Shown: positions 37,447 to 45,837, counted from the first letter of the stretch. The stretch: 64,000 nt of DNA from Komagataeibacter sp. FNDCR2 (GCF_021295395.1 NZ_JAIWOU010000001.1:1927001-1991000), one strand, 5' to 3'. Notes: generated by a model from the letters alone, not told the origin. A program made the numbers and translations.

Positions 37447-37878
37447 AACCACCATGATGACGATGACCATCATGAGAACGGTCGGCACCTCGTTCGCCAT
37501 GCGATAGAACCGTTCGGTGTGCGTATTGCGGTCATGGGCGAAATCCCGCCGCCAGCGCGCGCATGCGCCCTGAAACCCCGCCAGCGCACCCACCGCCGCC
37601 AGCTTGGTGAACCACCACCCGGCATGCCAGTCCACCAGCCCCGGAATGGTCGCCAGCGCCCCACCGAAGATGAAGGTGCTGATCATGGCCGGCAGCATGA
37701 TGAAGCGCAGCAGCCTGTATTCCATGACCTTGAACCGTTCGGATTCCGCTGATCCCGCTTCCACCTGGCAGTGATAGACAAACAGCCGTGGCAGATAGAA
37801 CACGCCCGCCATCCATGCGATGAGCGATATGATGTGAAACGCCTTCAGCCACAGCATGAAGGGGACCAGCGCGGTCAT
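37432..37878 (-). CDS. hemJ: protoporphyrinogen IX oxidase HemJ
   Basis: 148-residue membrane protein with four helices. LKAFHIISLIAWMAGVFYLPRLFVYH is diagnostic of HemJ (UPF0093), including the His ligands proposed for haem binding. It oxidises protoporphyrinogen IX to protoporphyrin IX in haem synthesis and replaces HemG/HemY in most alphaproteobacteria. The start codon overlaps the HAD gene's stop (TAATG). hemE is two genes upstream in the same run. Confidence 0.92.
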   Translation of the reverse strand: MTALVPFMLWLKAFHIISLIAWMAGVFYLPRLFVYHCQVEAGSAESERFKVMEYRLLRFIMLPAMISTFIFGGALATIPGLVDWHAGWWFTKLAAVGALAGFQGACARWRRDFAHDRNTHTERFYRMANEVPTVLMMVIVIMVVVRPF

Positions 37879-38588
37879 TACGCCCTGTCTCCCGCGCCAT
37901 CCTGACTGCTCAGGATACGGCGGAGCAGCGGCACGAATTCATCCAGATGCGCGATACGCAGCAGCCCGGGCCACGAGGGGGCGGGCAGGCGCGCCGGGCG
38001 AAGCAGCACGCAGCCCATGCCCGCCGCCTGCGCGGCGCGGGCGCCGGTTTCGGTATCTTCCAGCACGATGCAGGCATCGGGCGGCACATCCTGTGCCCGC
38101 GCCGCGGCCAGATAGACCGCCGGGTCCGGCTTGGGGCAGCCCATGTCCCGCGCGGAATGGATGCATGCGGGAACAATCAGCGCATCCAGGCCGGTGCGGG
38201 TGAATTTCGCCTCCATTTCCATGGACGAGGAATTGGATCCGATACGGTAGGGCAGGCCCAGTTCCGCCACGCCGCGCAGCATGGCGGGCGCGCCGTCAAT
38301 GGTTTCGGCCTCATTGCGCATGAGGGTGACAAGGTTGCGCTGCATCCGCGCGGGCCAGTCACCGGGCAGGCTGATCCCCTCCGCCTGTTCGATCTCATGC
38401 TTCAGCGCCGTCAGCGCATGCCCCGCGAAGCGGCGGACCGCTTCGTCATCGCTGATCTCGCGGCCATATTCGCGTATCGAGCGGGCGATCATCCGGCATG
38501 ACGGCCCCTCGCTGTCGATCAGGACACCATCGCAATCAAAGATGACGAGCTTGAGCGTCCCGTCGGGGCGCAGGGCGGCAGGTACCAT
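37878..38588 (-). CDS. HAD-superfamily phosphatase (subfamily IA)
   Basis: 236 aa. Motif I is DCDGVLIDSE near residue 18, motif II is SNSSS, motif III Lys in GCPKPDPAVYL, and motif IV is LEDTETGARAA. It looks like a phosphoglycolate phosphatase or beta-phosphoglucomutase relative; the substrate is not predictable. It is wedged between hemE (3 bases) and hemJ (1-base overlap), so it is cotranscribed with haem genes. Confidence 0.87.
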   Translation of the reverse strand: MVPAALRPDGTLKLVIFDCDGVLIDSEGPSCRMIARSIREYGREISDDEAVRRFAGHALTALKHEIEQAEGISLPGDWPARMQRNLVTLMRNEAETIDGAPAMLRGVAELGLPYRIGSNSSSMEMEAKFTRTGLDALIVPACIHSARDMGCPKPDPAVYLAAARAQDVPPDACIVLEDTETGARAAQAAGMGCVLLRPARLPAPSWPGLLRIAHLDEFVPLLRRILSSQDGAGDRA

Positions 38589-38591
38589 GGC

Positions 38592-39653
38592 TCACACCGT
38601 CCGGATGGTCTTGATGAGATCGCCCACATGCTCGGGCGGCGTGGCGGGAATGACGCCATGGCCCAGATTGAACACGTGGGGGCGTCCCTTCATGGCGTCG
38701 CGGATGGCGCGTGCTTCCTGTCGCATCCCCTCCCCCCCGGCAAGGACGCGGATGGGGTCGAGATTGCCCTGAAGCACCAGCGTTCCGGGCAGTTTTTCCG
38801 CCAGCGCCTTCATGTCCGCCCCGGTATCGAGCGCCAGTGCGTTCACGCCGGTCCTTTGGCCATATTCGATCGCCATGATCCCGCCCAGGCGCGGAAAACC
38901 GATGACCGGCACGCCCGGATGGCGGCTGTTGATGATTTCCGTAATCCGGCGCGCCGGTTCAATGACATGCTGGCGGAACTGCGAGGGCGGCAGCAGGCCC
39001 GACCAGCTATCGAACAGCATCACCGCCTCGGCCCCGGCCTCGATCTGGGCGCACAGCATCTCCGCCGTCGATGTGGTCAGCAGGTCGATCAGGTGGTTGA
39101 AGAATTCGGGGTCCGTGTAGGCGCGCGTGCGGGTTTCCTCGAACTCGCGTGAACCATGGCCTTCGACCATGTAGCACGCCACCGTGAACGGCGCGCCCGC
39201 GAAGCCGATCAGCGTGACCTGTCCGGGCCGGGCGGGACCGATCGGCTCGGGGCCATCCACAATGGCGCGCAGCCGCTTCAGCGTTTCCATGACCGGCTGG
39301 ACGGCCTGCGCCACCCGGCCGGGGTCAAGCCGCGCCAGATCCGCCATCGAGCGCACCGGCTCCAGCACCGGGCCCCTGCCCGGCACGAACTCCAGCGACT
39401 GGCCCATAGCCCAGGGCAGGATCAGGATATCGGAAAACAGGATCGCGCCATCCATGCCAAAACGCCGGATGGGCTGAAGCGTGATGTCCACCGCCATATC
39501 CGGTGTCATGCAGCGGGTGAGGAAATCCGCTTTTTCACGCAAGGCCCGGAATTCCGGCAGGAACCGCCCCGCCTGCCGCATCAGCCATACCGGAGGGGGC
39601 CATGTCGCCTCTCCCAACAGGGTGGCGAGCAGGGGTTTGCGTGTTTCTGTCAT
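38592..39653 (-). CDS. hemE: uroporphyrinogen decarboxylase
   Basis: 353 aa from the MTETRKPLL start (an ATG at 39674 would add 7 residues). It decarboxylates uroporphyrinogen III to coproporphyrinogen III. WLMRQAGRFLPEFRALR is the N-terminal substrate-binding signature, and GFAGAPFTVACYMVEG is the second. First gene of a hemE-HAD-hemJ operon. The promoter must lie in the 400-base gap toward maf, which is also a candidate replication origin. Confidence 0.97.
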   Translation of the reverse strand: MTETRKPLLATLLGEATWPPPVWLMRQAGRFLPEFRALREKADFLTRCMTPDMAVDITLQPIRRFGMDGAILFSDILILPWAMGQSLEFVPGRGPVLEPVRSMADLARLDPGRVAQAVQPVMETLKRLRAIVDGPEPIGPARPGQVTLIGFAGAPFTVACYMVEGHGSREFEETRTRAYTDPEFFNHLIDLLTTSTAEMLCAQIEAGAEAVMLFDSWSGLLPPSQFRQHVIEPARRITEIINSRHPGVPVIGFPRLGGIMAIEYGQRTGVNALALDTGADMKALAEKLPGTLVLQGNLDPIRVLAGGEGMRQEARAIRDAMKGRPHVFNLGHGVIPATPPEHVGDLIKTIRTV

Positions 39654-39734
39654 TGATCCGTCGTTCTGTTTCATTGTGGCCGGACTATCTCGTACTTTCC
39701 GCCCGGCGGATAGCGGGCAAGCACGACGCGCGCG

Positions 39735-40059
39735 CTCCCTTCAAATCAATAAAAGAAAAGAGAAAGAAAATTTTTGATGTGCTTTAAGTGCTGTGGATGA
39801 CGGGGTACCCGCACTTCCGAAAATGTACCCCACTTTTCCCACAGAGTGTACAGTTTCCGACTCCAAGGATTCCCGTGGCTGTGGGAAGTTATCCAGATTG
39901 TACCGACATAAGCCTGTGTACAACCCACCGCGAACGGAGGTGTACCCGTTGTCCACGGTACTCGGTACGGCGGCGAATTGTTTCGAGTACTGTCCCCATG
40001 TACCCCAGTACTCTCGCGGGCTGAATTTCATGTTTCACTTCCGCAGTACGGAGAAGGCG
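39735..40059. other. candidate chromosomal replication origin (hemE-maf gap) with GTAC-motif cluster
   Basis: Non-coding gap with an AT-rich stretch at 39741-39787 next to hemE. DnaA-box-like 9-mers follow: TGTGGATGA (39792, one mismatch on the complement), TTATCCAGA (39889, one mismatch), TTGTCCACG (39949) and TGTGTACAA (39915, complement), each of the last two with two mismatches. GTAC occurs 12 times in the gap alone. The Caulobacter origin adjoins hemE, which is the known precedent. The origin role is inference. Confidence 0.5.
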
Positions 40060-40704
40060 ATGCCGGACGACTCGAATTTAGTACTAAAGGCCCCACCGTT
40101 ACAGGCGGAGTCGCCGCCGATAGTACTCGCAAGCCGCTCCGCCGCGCGCAGAAGCCTGCTGGAATCGGCGGGGTTGCGGGTGACATGTCAGGCCGCGGAT
40201 GTGGATGAACACGCCATCCGCCACCATGGCAGGGCCCGTGGGCTGGACGCGGACCAGACCGCGCTCGAACTTGCCCGGGCCAAGGCGCGCGCGATTGGGG
40301 GAAGCCCGGGCGCGGTCGTGATCGGGGCGGACCAGATGCTGTCCTGTCAGGGGAGATGGTTCGACAAGCCCGAAACCGTGGCGCAGGCGCGCGATCATCT
40401 GCGTGCCCTGCGGGGGCGCTCCCACACGCTGCATACGGCGGTGGTGCTTGTGCATGAGGGATGCGAGATATGGCGGCATGTCGCACGCCCGGTGCTGCAC
40501 ATGCGCGCCTTCAGCGATTCCTTCATGGAAGGCTATCTGGCGGCGGAGGGCGATGAAATCCTGTCCTGCGTGGGCTGCTACCGGCTGGAAGGGCCGGGTA
40601 TCCAGCTTTTTTCCCGTATCGAGGGCGATTACGCCGCGATTCTGGGCCTGCCGCTCCTTCCGCTGCTCGAGGCACTCCGGGCGCGGCATATCATCTTGCA
40701 ATAA
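40060..40704 (+). CDS. maf: Maf-like nucleotide pyrophosphatase
   Basis: 214 aa. VLASRSAARRSLLESAGL is the Maf N-terminal signature and IGADQML carries the catalytic Asp; HTAVVL and EGDYAAILGLPL are further family blocks. Maf proteins hydrolyse non-canonical or modified nucleoside triphosphates. The ATG at 40060 follows ggagaagg; the frame upstream is open but lies in the atypical GTAC-rich gap. maf near hemE is common around alphaproteobacterial origins. Confidence 0.92.
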   Translation: MPDDSNLVLKAPPLQAESPPIVLASRSAARRSLLESAGLRVTCQAADVDEHAIRHHGRARGLDADQTALELARAKARAIGGSPGAVVIGADQMLSCQGRWFDKPETVAQARDHLRALRGRSHTLHTAVVLVHEGCEIWRHVARPVLHMRAFSDSFMEGYLAAEGDEILSCVGCYRLEGPGIQLFSRIEGDYAAILGLPLLPLLEALRARHIILQ

Positions 40705-40801
40705 ATCGGTTTGCCGGGGGTTGCATTGGTCCGGAGTTATGGTTATACCCCGCGAACCGAACCACGGTGGACCATCTGGATGGTCAGCCGGTTGGAACAG
40801 T

Positions 40802-40877
40802 GGGGCCATAGCTCAGTTGGGAGAGCGCCTGAATGGCATTCAGGAGGTCAGGGGTTCGACTCCCCTTGGCTCCACCA
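40802..40877 (+). tRNA. tRNA-Ala (anticodon GGC)
   Basis: 76-nt cloverleaf with encoded CCA. Acceptor GGGGCCA pairs with TGGCTCC (one G-U); anticodon arm CCTGA-atGGCat-TCAGG; T arm ggttcgactcc. Reads GCC and GCU. Confidence 0.96.
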
Positions 40878-40911
40878 GATTCCGCATCTGGTACCCCCAC
40901 AAAAAATCCTG

Positions 40912-40995
40912 TAAATCATACAGAAGTTTCTGGTGAAGTCTTTTTCAAAAGGCTCCCATAAACACCGCCTTTTTGAAAAAAGGCGGCGCGGTCCT
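40912..40995. repeat. double-hairpin dispersed repeat, copy 2
   Basis: Aligns with the element at 21688-21783: both contain tttctggtgaag or tttttggtgaag, then tttttcaaaa, then ccgcctttttgaaaaa. The second hairpin is perfect here, CCGCCTTTTT / AAAAAGGCGG (40965-40986). The first hairpin and the outer stem are degenerate. It lies just after tRNA-Ala. The remaining 41000-41222 holds the rfbC leader without other recognised features. Confidence 0.75.
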
Positions 40996-41222
40996 GTCTT
41001 AATCAGTTGGTAACGTCCATCGCGTTAAACTGTTTTCAGGATGATGAAACGAAGAACACGCGCTGCCATTTCCATGCCGGGCGCGACAGATGGGCGGATC
41101 CCGATGCGGGTTTTAACCTGCTTCGCATTCACGCCCCCGCATGGTGCCTGCATGGGAATGAACGCCATAAGGAGCGCATGGCCTGTCCATTTTTCCCACG
41201 GTCGCGGGAAAGGACAGTGACC

Positions 41223-41783
41223 GTGAAGATGGAGTCCCTGCCACTTGAAGGGGTGCTGCTGCTGACCCCTCCCCGGTTTGACGACTGTCGCGGTTTTTTC
41301 AGTGAAACATATAACGCCGCCCTCTGGGCCAAGGTCGGGATCACCACGCCCTTCGTGCAGGATAATCATAGCCTTTCCCGCCATCGCGGCGTTGTGCGCG
41401 GTCTGCACTGCCAGGTCCCGCCCTGCCCGCAGGGCAAGCTGGTGCGGTGCAGCCAGGGGGCGATATGGGATGTGGCGGTTGACGTGCGCACCGGCTCCCC
41501 CACTTTCGGCCAGTGGGTCGCGGCGACCCTGAGTGCTGAAAATGGCAGCCAGTTATGGATCCCTCCGGGCTTCCTGCACGGTTTTTGCACATTACGCGAA
41601 AATACGGAGGTGCAGTACAAATGCACCGGCCTGTGGGACCGGGCCTGTGAACGGGTCGTGCGCTGGAATGATGAAACGCTGGGTATCGAATGGCCGGTAA
41701 GCGACCGCCAGGCCATCCTTTCCCCCCGGGATGAACAGGCCCCTGCCTTTTCCAGCGTGATCGACTGGTTTCAGTGGCCATGA
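41223..41783 (+). CDS. rfbC: dTDP-4-dehydrorhamnose 3,5-epimerase
   Basis: 186 aa cupin-fold epimerase, third step of dTDP-L-rhamnose synthesis. The core DDCRGFFSETYN, RGLHCQVPP (catalytic His) and IPPGFLHGFCTL are all present. Start is placed at the GTG at 41223, with aaagga 8 bases before it and the family's usual N-terminus (VKMESLPLEGVLLL); an ATG at 41229 and one at 41178 behind aaggag are alternatives. The rfbD start overlaps its stop. Confidence 0.92.
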   Translation: MKMESLPLEGVLLLTPPRFDDCRGFFSETYNAALWAKVGITTPFVQDNHSLSRHRGVVRGLHCQVPPCPQGKLVRCSQGAIWDVAVDVRTGSPTFGQWVAATLSAENGSQLWIPPGFLHGFCTLRENTEVQYKCTGLWDRACERVVRWNDETLGIEWPVSDRQAILSPRDEQAPAFSSVIDWFQWP

Positions 41784-42703
41784 CGTCGGCCTTCCCTTCC
41801 CCCCCTTTCCTTACGGATTTCCGTATTCTGGTCACCGGCGGGTCCGGTCAGCTCGCCACCGCCCTGCACCGGCGGGGTGGCGCGGCGGTCAGGGTGGTGG
41901 GACGGCCGGAATTCGATTTCGGCAGGCCCGATACCGTCGTCCGGATCATGCAGGACATCCGGCCCGATCTGGTCATCAACGCCGCCGCATGGACCGCCGT
42001 GGACGCGGCGGAGGACCAGCCCGACCTGGCCCGGCAGGCCAATGTGGAAGGCCCGGCCCTGCTGGCATGGCTATGCGCGGGGCAGGCGGTGCCGGTGCTG
42101 CATGTCTCGACGGATTATGTATTCAGCGGCATGAAGGGCCAGCCCTATACCGAGGCGGATCCGGTCAGCCCGCAATGTGTCTATGGCCGCACCAAGGCGG
42201 AGGGGGAAACGGCGGTGCTGGGCGCCTGCGCGCAGGCCATGATACTGCGTACGGCGTGGGTGTACGGCCCGACGGGGCGAAATTTCATCCGCACCATGCT
42301 GACGGCCGCCCGCAGCCACCCGCGACTCCGGGTCGTGGCCGATCAGTCCGGCAACCCGACCAGTGCGGGGGATCTGGCCGATGTCCTGCTGGGCATCGCC
42401 GCGCGGATATTACATACGGGCTGGCAGCCGCATTATCGCGGTGTGTTCCATGCCGCTGGCAGCGGAAGCTGCACATGGCATGAACTGGCCTGCGTGGCGC
42501 TGAAGCATGCGGGCCTTACGCACCCCGTCATGCCCATTACCACCGCCGACTGGCCCACACCCGCCGCGCGGCCCGTGGATGCCCGGCTTGACTGTTCACG
42601 GTTGCGGCAGGTCTTTGCACTTGAACTGCCGCACTGGCGCGACAGTATAGGCCCGGTGGTGGCGGCCATTGTGCAACACGACAGGCAGGCCGCATCAGGT
42701 TGA
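41780..42703 (+). CDS. rfbD: dTDP-4-dehydrorhamnose reductase
   Basis: 307 aa extended SDR, last step of dTDP-L-rhamnose synthesis. The nucleotide motif GGSGQLA, STDYVFSG, and the catalytic YGRTKAEGE are visible. The ATG overlaps the rfbC stop (ATGA). Its partners rfbB and rfbA are about 32 kb away. It converges on the MATE gene and overlaps its stop by 9 bases. Confidence 0.94.
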   Translation: MTSAFPSPPFLTDFRILVTGGSGQLATALHRRGGAAVRVVGRPEFDFGRPDTVVRIMQDIRPDLVINAAAWTAVDAAEDQPDLARQANVEGPALLAWLCAGQAVPVLHVSTDYVFSGMKGQPYTEADPVSPQCVYGRTKAEGETAVLGACAQAMILRTAWVYGPTGRNFIRTMLTAARSHPRLRVVADQSGNPTSAGDLADVLLGIAARILHTGWQPHYRGVFHAAGSGSCTWHELACVALKHAGLTHPVMPITTADWPTPAARPVDARLDCSRLRQVFALELPHWRDSIGPVVAAIVQHDRQAASG

Positions 42704-44128
42704 GTGGTCGAGTTCGTCCAGTTCGATCATTCCGGCCTCGCCACTTTGCGGTGGGGGAATGACCGGCATGGCCGGCTCGGTCGCCCTGTCACCGGGGTGT
42801 AGCCGCCGGACCACGCTAAAGGCGGTCATGACCGCGCAGGATCCAAACAGCACGCTGCCCAGAACCTGCCCCACCTGCACGCCCGCCGGCCCGAAGCGCA
42901 TGCCCATCCACACGAACGGAATGGTGCCCAGCGTCGCCCGCCCCCAGTTGAACAGGGTGGAGTAGAGGGGGAAGCCAAGGTTGTTGAAGGCCGAATTGGC
43001 CACGAACAGCATGCCGATAAAGACGTAACCCGCAATGGTCCAGTTACAGAACAGGTGGATCAGCATCGCCGCCGTGCCCTGCGCCGAGAAAACCCGCACG
43101 ACAATATCCTGCGTCAGGAACAGGATGGCCCATGTTATGGCGACACAGGCGGCAACCAGCCACAGCGAGGCCACCAGCGTCTGCCGCACCCGGTCCAGCT
43201 TTCCTGCCCCCAGATTCTGCGACATGATCGGCCCGACCGATCCCGTCAGGGCAAAGACGAACGCGAAGGCCACCGGCACGATCCGGTCGATGGTGGCCTG
43301 CCCCGCAACCGCCGCCAGCCCGAAACCAGCCATGGCATGGGTCACGAACACCCCACCCACGGGCGTTGCCAGGTTTGTCAGGATGGCGGGCATGGCCACC
43401 TGCCCCACCAGCCTCGTATCCGATAGCACATGGGTCCGCACGGGCCAGCCGAACAGGCCGTGCTTCAGCACGCAGCGAAAACCGATCAGCGCCACGATCA
43501 GGCGTGAAAGGATGGTGCTGATCGCGGCCCCCTTCAGGCCGAGCCCCATGACCAGGATCAGCAGCGGGTCGATCAGGGCCGAGATCACCGCCCCCATCAG
43601 CGTGACATTCATGGAGATCCGCGCCGCCCCGATGGCGCGCAGCAGGCCCGAACACCCCATGCCCACCGCGATCAGCGGCAGGCCGGGCGAGACGATTTCC
43701 AGAAAAGTGGTCGCCTGCCGCGCGGCCTCCCCCTTCGCCCCCAGCAGGGCCAGTAGCGGTGCCGCCAGCCATGCCGTGGCCAGGCCGATCAGAAAGCACG
43801 CCCCCAGCATGACCACACCGAAGGAGGACGCGACCCGCCGGGCCTGTTCGATCCGGCCCGCGCCGATCAGCCTGCCGGTGATGGCCCCGATCCCGATGGA
43901 CAGGCCGATGGATACGGCAATCTGCACATAGCTTATGACCCCGGCGAACCCGATGGCCGCCGTCTGTGCCGGGTCACCCAGCCATGAGATGTAGAACAGG
44001 TTCAGCAGATCGACGATAAAGACCGCCATGAGGCCAATGGCCCCCGTGCCCGCCATAACGACAACGTGACGGATGATACGGCCCGTGCAGAATGCGGCAT
44101 GCGGTCGTTTTACGGGATTTCCCCCCAT
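42695..44128 (-). CDS. MATE family efflux transporter
   Basis: About 477 aa with 12 hydrophobic helices in two similar halves. VDLLNLFYISWLGDPAQTAAIGFAG and the matching second-half segment are characteristic of MATE (NorM/DinF-like) cation-coupled exporters. The start at 44128 (MGGNPVKRP) fits the family; longer reading is AT-rich and unlike the gene body. Substrate unknown. It is divergent from the candidate small RNA region at 44.4 kb. Confidence 0.85.
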   Translation of the reverse strand: MGGNPVKRPHAAFCTGRIIRHVVVMAGTGAIGLMAVFIVDLLNLFYISWLGDPAQTAAIGFAGVISYVQIAVSIGLSIGIGAITGRLIGAGRIEQARRVASSFGVVMLGACFLIGLATAWLAAPLLALLGAKGEAARQATTFLEIVSPGLPLIAVGMGCSGLLRAIGAARISMNVTLMGAVISALIDPLLILVMGLGLKGAAISTILSRLIVALIGFRCVLKHGLFGWPVRTHVLSDTRLVGQVAMPAILTNLATPVGGVFVTHAMAGFGLAAVAGQATIDRIVPVAFAFVFALTGSVGPIMSQNLGAGKLDRVRQTLVASLWLVAACVAITWAILFLTQDIVVRVFSAQGTAAMLIHLFCNWTIAGYVFIGMLFVANSAFNNLGFPLYSTLFNWGRATLGTIPFVWMGMRFGPAGVQVGQVLGSVLFGSCAVMTAFSVVRRLHPGDRATEPAMPVIPPPQSGEAGMIELDELDHST

Positions 44129-44381
44129 TCGGGTGTCCAGTCTGCTGTCGGTCAGATGATCTGAACCTGCATGATGGGGGGCAATGAAAGGCGGCACAAG
44201 GGCCTTATATACCCCGTTTTTTAGGATATGGCAGAAAAATGGCAGGCTGTTCTGTATATACTGCCAGCACATTGTGCGCTGCAAAATAAACATAAGAATT
44301 GTGCAGTGCAAAAAAGTAAAAGCATATTTTTTATTTATATTTATTGTTGACCTTTAAAGATAAGGATGGCATACAGGCGCA

Positions 44382-44500
44382 TACGGAGCCTGCAGGCTTC
44401 CATAAATACCAAGAAAATCCGGTAAAAAATCCGGATAGAACGCGATGCTACCGCACCGGCGTTTCACTGGCAGGGTCCCCGCAGGGGGGCCCTGTTTTTT
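44382..44500 (+). ncRNA. candidate small RNA with three hairpins and a strong terminator
   Basis: In a 494-base gene-free stretch (44129-44622). A possible promoter is TTGACC (44347) with CATACA 17 bases on. Then come the hairpins GGAGCC/GGCTTCC (44385-44401) and ATCCGG/CCGGAT (44417-44436), and finally a 10-bp stem CAGGGTCCCC/GGGGGCCCTG with six T (44471-44500). No protein frame fits. It may instead be a terminated leader of the 67-aa gene downstream. The start is approximate. Confidence 0.45.
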
Positions 44501-44576
44501 CATGGCGAATAGACTGGGGTGCCATCCCTCTTTTACGTATCTGGCGCCGCCGGGTTTTCTCTACCCTCTGCTTTCC

Positions 44577-44595
44577 CCCGCCTTTTCATGGCGGG
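44577..44595 (+). promoter_or_regulatory. hairpin directly before the 67-aa gene
   Basis: CCCGCC (44577-44582) pairs with GGCGGG (44590-44595), followed by aatcgtttt and then the ribosome binding site gagggag. Could act as an attenuator or mRNA-stabilising element; role inferred. Confidence 0.35.
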
Positions 44596-44622
44596 AATCG
44601 TTTTGTTGAGGGAGAATGACCG

Positions 44623-44826
44623 ATGTCCAGACTGACTGCGGCCGAACGTGATGCATTGCCCGATTCAGCCTTTGCCCTGCCGGGGCGGCGCTATCCCATA
44701 CCCGATGCGACCCATGCGCGCGATGCACTCGCCCGGGCCAGTGAAATGCTGCACCGGGGCGATCTGACCCAGCAGGAATATGACACGGTGGTAGCCCGCG
44801 CCCACGCGGTGCTGGAAGACGAATAG
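44623..44826 (+). CDS. 67-aa small protein with FALPGRRYPIPD motif
   Basis: Small soluble acidic protein. The ATG follows gagggagaatgaccg, a strong ribosome binding site. The segment DSAFALPGRRYPIPDATHAR followed by a helix-rich LARASEMLHRGDLTQQEYDTV is reminiscent of short DUF6582-like pieces found in phage and bacterial proteins. No enzyme motif is visible. It has its own leader with hairpins and a strong terminator, so it is probably expressed on its own. Function unknown. Confidence 0.65.
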   Translation: MSRLTAAERDALPDSAFALPGRRYPIPDATHARDALARASEMLHRGDLTQQEYDTVVARAHAVLEDE

Positions 44827-44834
44827 GAAGCCAT

Positions 44835-44875
44835 AAAAAAAGGGCGCGGGATAAACACCCGCGCCCCTTTATTTA
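44835..44875. terminator. bidirectional rho-independent terminator
   Basis: GGGCGCGGG (44842-44850) and CCCGCGCCC (44858-44866) flank a 7-base loop, with an A run on the left and ctttattt on the right. It serves both the 67-aa gene and the convergent etfA. Confidence 0.9.
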
Positions 44876-44896
44876 CAGTGTGGAAACCGTTCCGGT

Positions 44897-45835
44897 TCAG
44901 CCAGCCTTGTCCAGTTCGGCCTCAAGCTGCGGCAGGACCGTGAACAGATCCCCCACGATGCCATAATCGGCCACCTGGAAGATTGGTGCCTCGGGGTCCT
45001 TGTTCACCGCGACGATCACCCGGCTGTCCTTCATCCCGGCCAGATGCTGGATCGCACCGGAAATGCCAAGGGCGATATAAAGCTCCGGCGCCACGATCTT
45101 GCCGGTCTGGCCCACCTGGTATTCGTTGGGAACGAAACCGGCATCCACCGCCGCGCGCGATGCGCCAATGGCGGCGCCAAGCCGGTCGGCCAGCGGGTTG
45201 AGGAGCTTGAAATTCTCCTCGTTCTGCATGCCGCGTCCACCCGACACCACCACGCGCGCGGATTCCAGTTCCGGGCGTTCGGACTGGGACAGTTCGGTGG
45301 AAATGAAGGTCGAACCACCCGGACCGGCGGGCAGGGCGACGTCCTCGATCACGGCGCTGCCCCCTTCGGCCGGAACCGGGTCGAAGGCGGAAGCGCGGAC
45401 CGTGATCACTTTTTTCGTGTCAGCGGATTTCACCGTGGCCAGCGCGCTGCCCGCGTAGATGGGGCGGACGAAGGTATCGGCATCATTGACGGCGATGATG
45501 TCCGGGATCGGCTGCACGTCCAGCAGTGCCGCCGCGCGCGGCAGCACGTTCTTGGCCGTGGCCGACGACGCGGCGAGGATATGCGTATAGTTTCCCGCCA
45601 GATCCGCCAGCAGGGCCGCCATGGGTTCGGCCAGTTCGCTATTGCCGGTGTCATCGGTGACCTGAAGCACCTTCTTCACGCCCGGGATGGCCGCCGCCGC
45701 CCTGGCCGCCGCCGCCGCATCGGCCCCGGTGACCAGCACATCGATGTCACCCAGCTTCGTCGCCGCCGCAATGGCCGAACGGGACGCCTGCCGGATCACG
45801 CCAGCATCATGATCCAGATAAACAAGTACGGTCAT
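44897..45835 (-). CDS. etfA: electron transfer flavoprotein subunit alpha
   Basis: 312 aa (FixB). The C-terminal FAD domain has [33 protein letters not shown] and the final [20 protein letters not shown], all ETF-alpha hallmarks. With EtfB it collects electrons from acyl-CoA and related dehydrogenases and passes them to ETF-QO, whose gene is in the same operon. It starts 2 bases after the etfB stop. Confidence 0.96.
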   Translation of the reverse strand: MTVLVYLDHDAGVIRQASRSAIAAATKLGDIDVLVTGADAAAAARAAAAIPGVKKVLQVTDDTGNSELAEPMAALLADLAGNYTHILAASSATAKNVLPRAAALLDVQPIPDIIAVNDADTFVRPIYAGSALATVKSADTKKVITVRASAFDPVPAEGGSAVIEDVALPAGPGGSTFISTELSQSERPELESARVVVSGGRGMQNEENFKLLNPLADRLGAAIGASRAAVDAGFVPNEYQVGQTGKIVAPELYIALGISGAIQHLAGMKDSRVIVAVNKDPEAPIFQVADYGIVGDLFTVLPQLEAELDKAG

Positions 45836-45837
45836 GA

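Noticed and set aside
39793..40059. N-terminal extension of Maf
   Set aside because: The frame is open but the bases are the GTAC-rich gap, unlike coding sequence, and Maf proteins start near the ATG at 40060.
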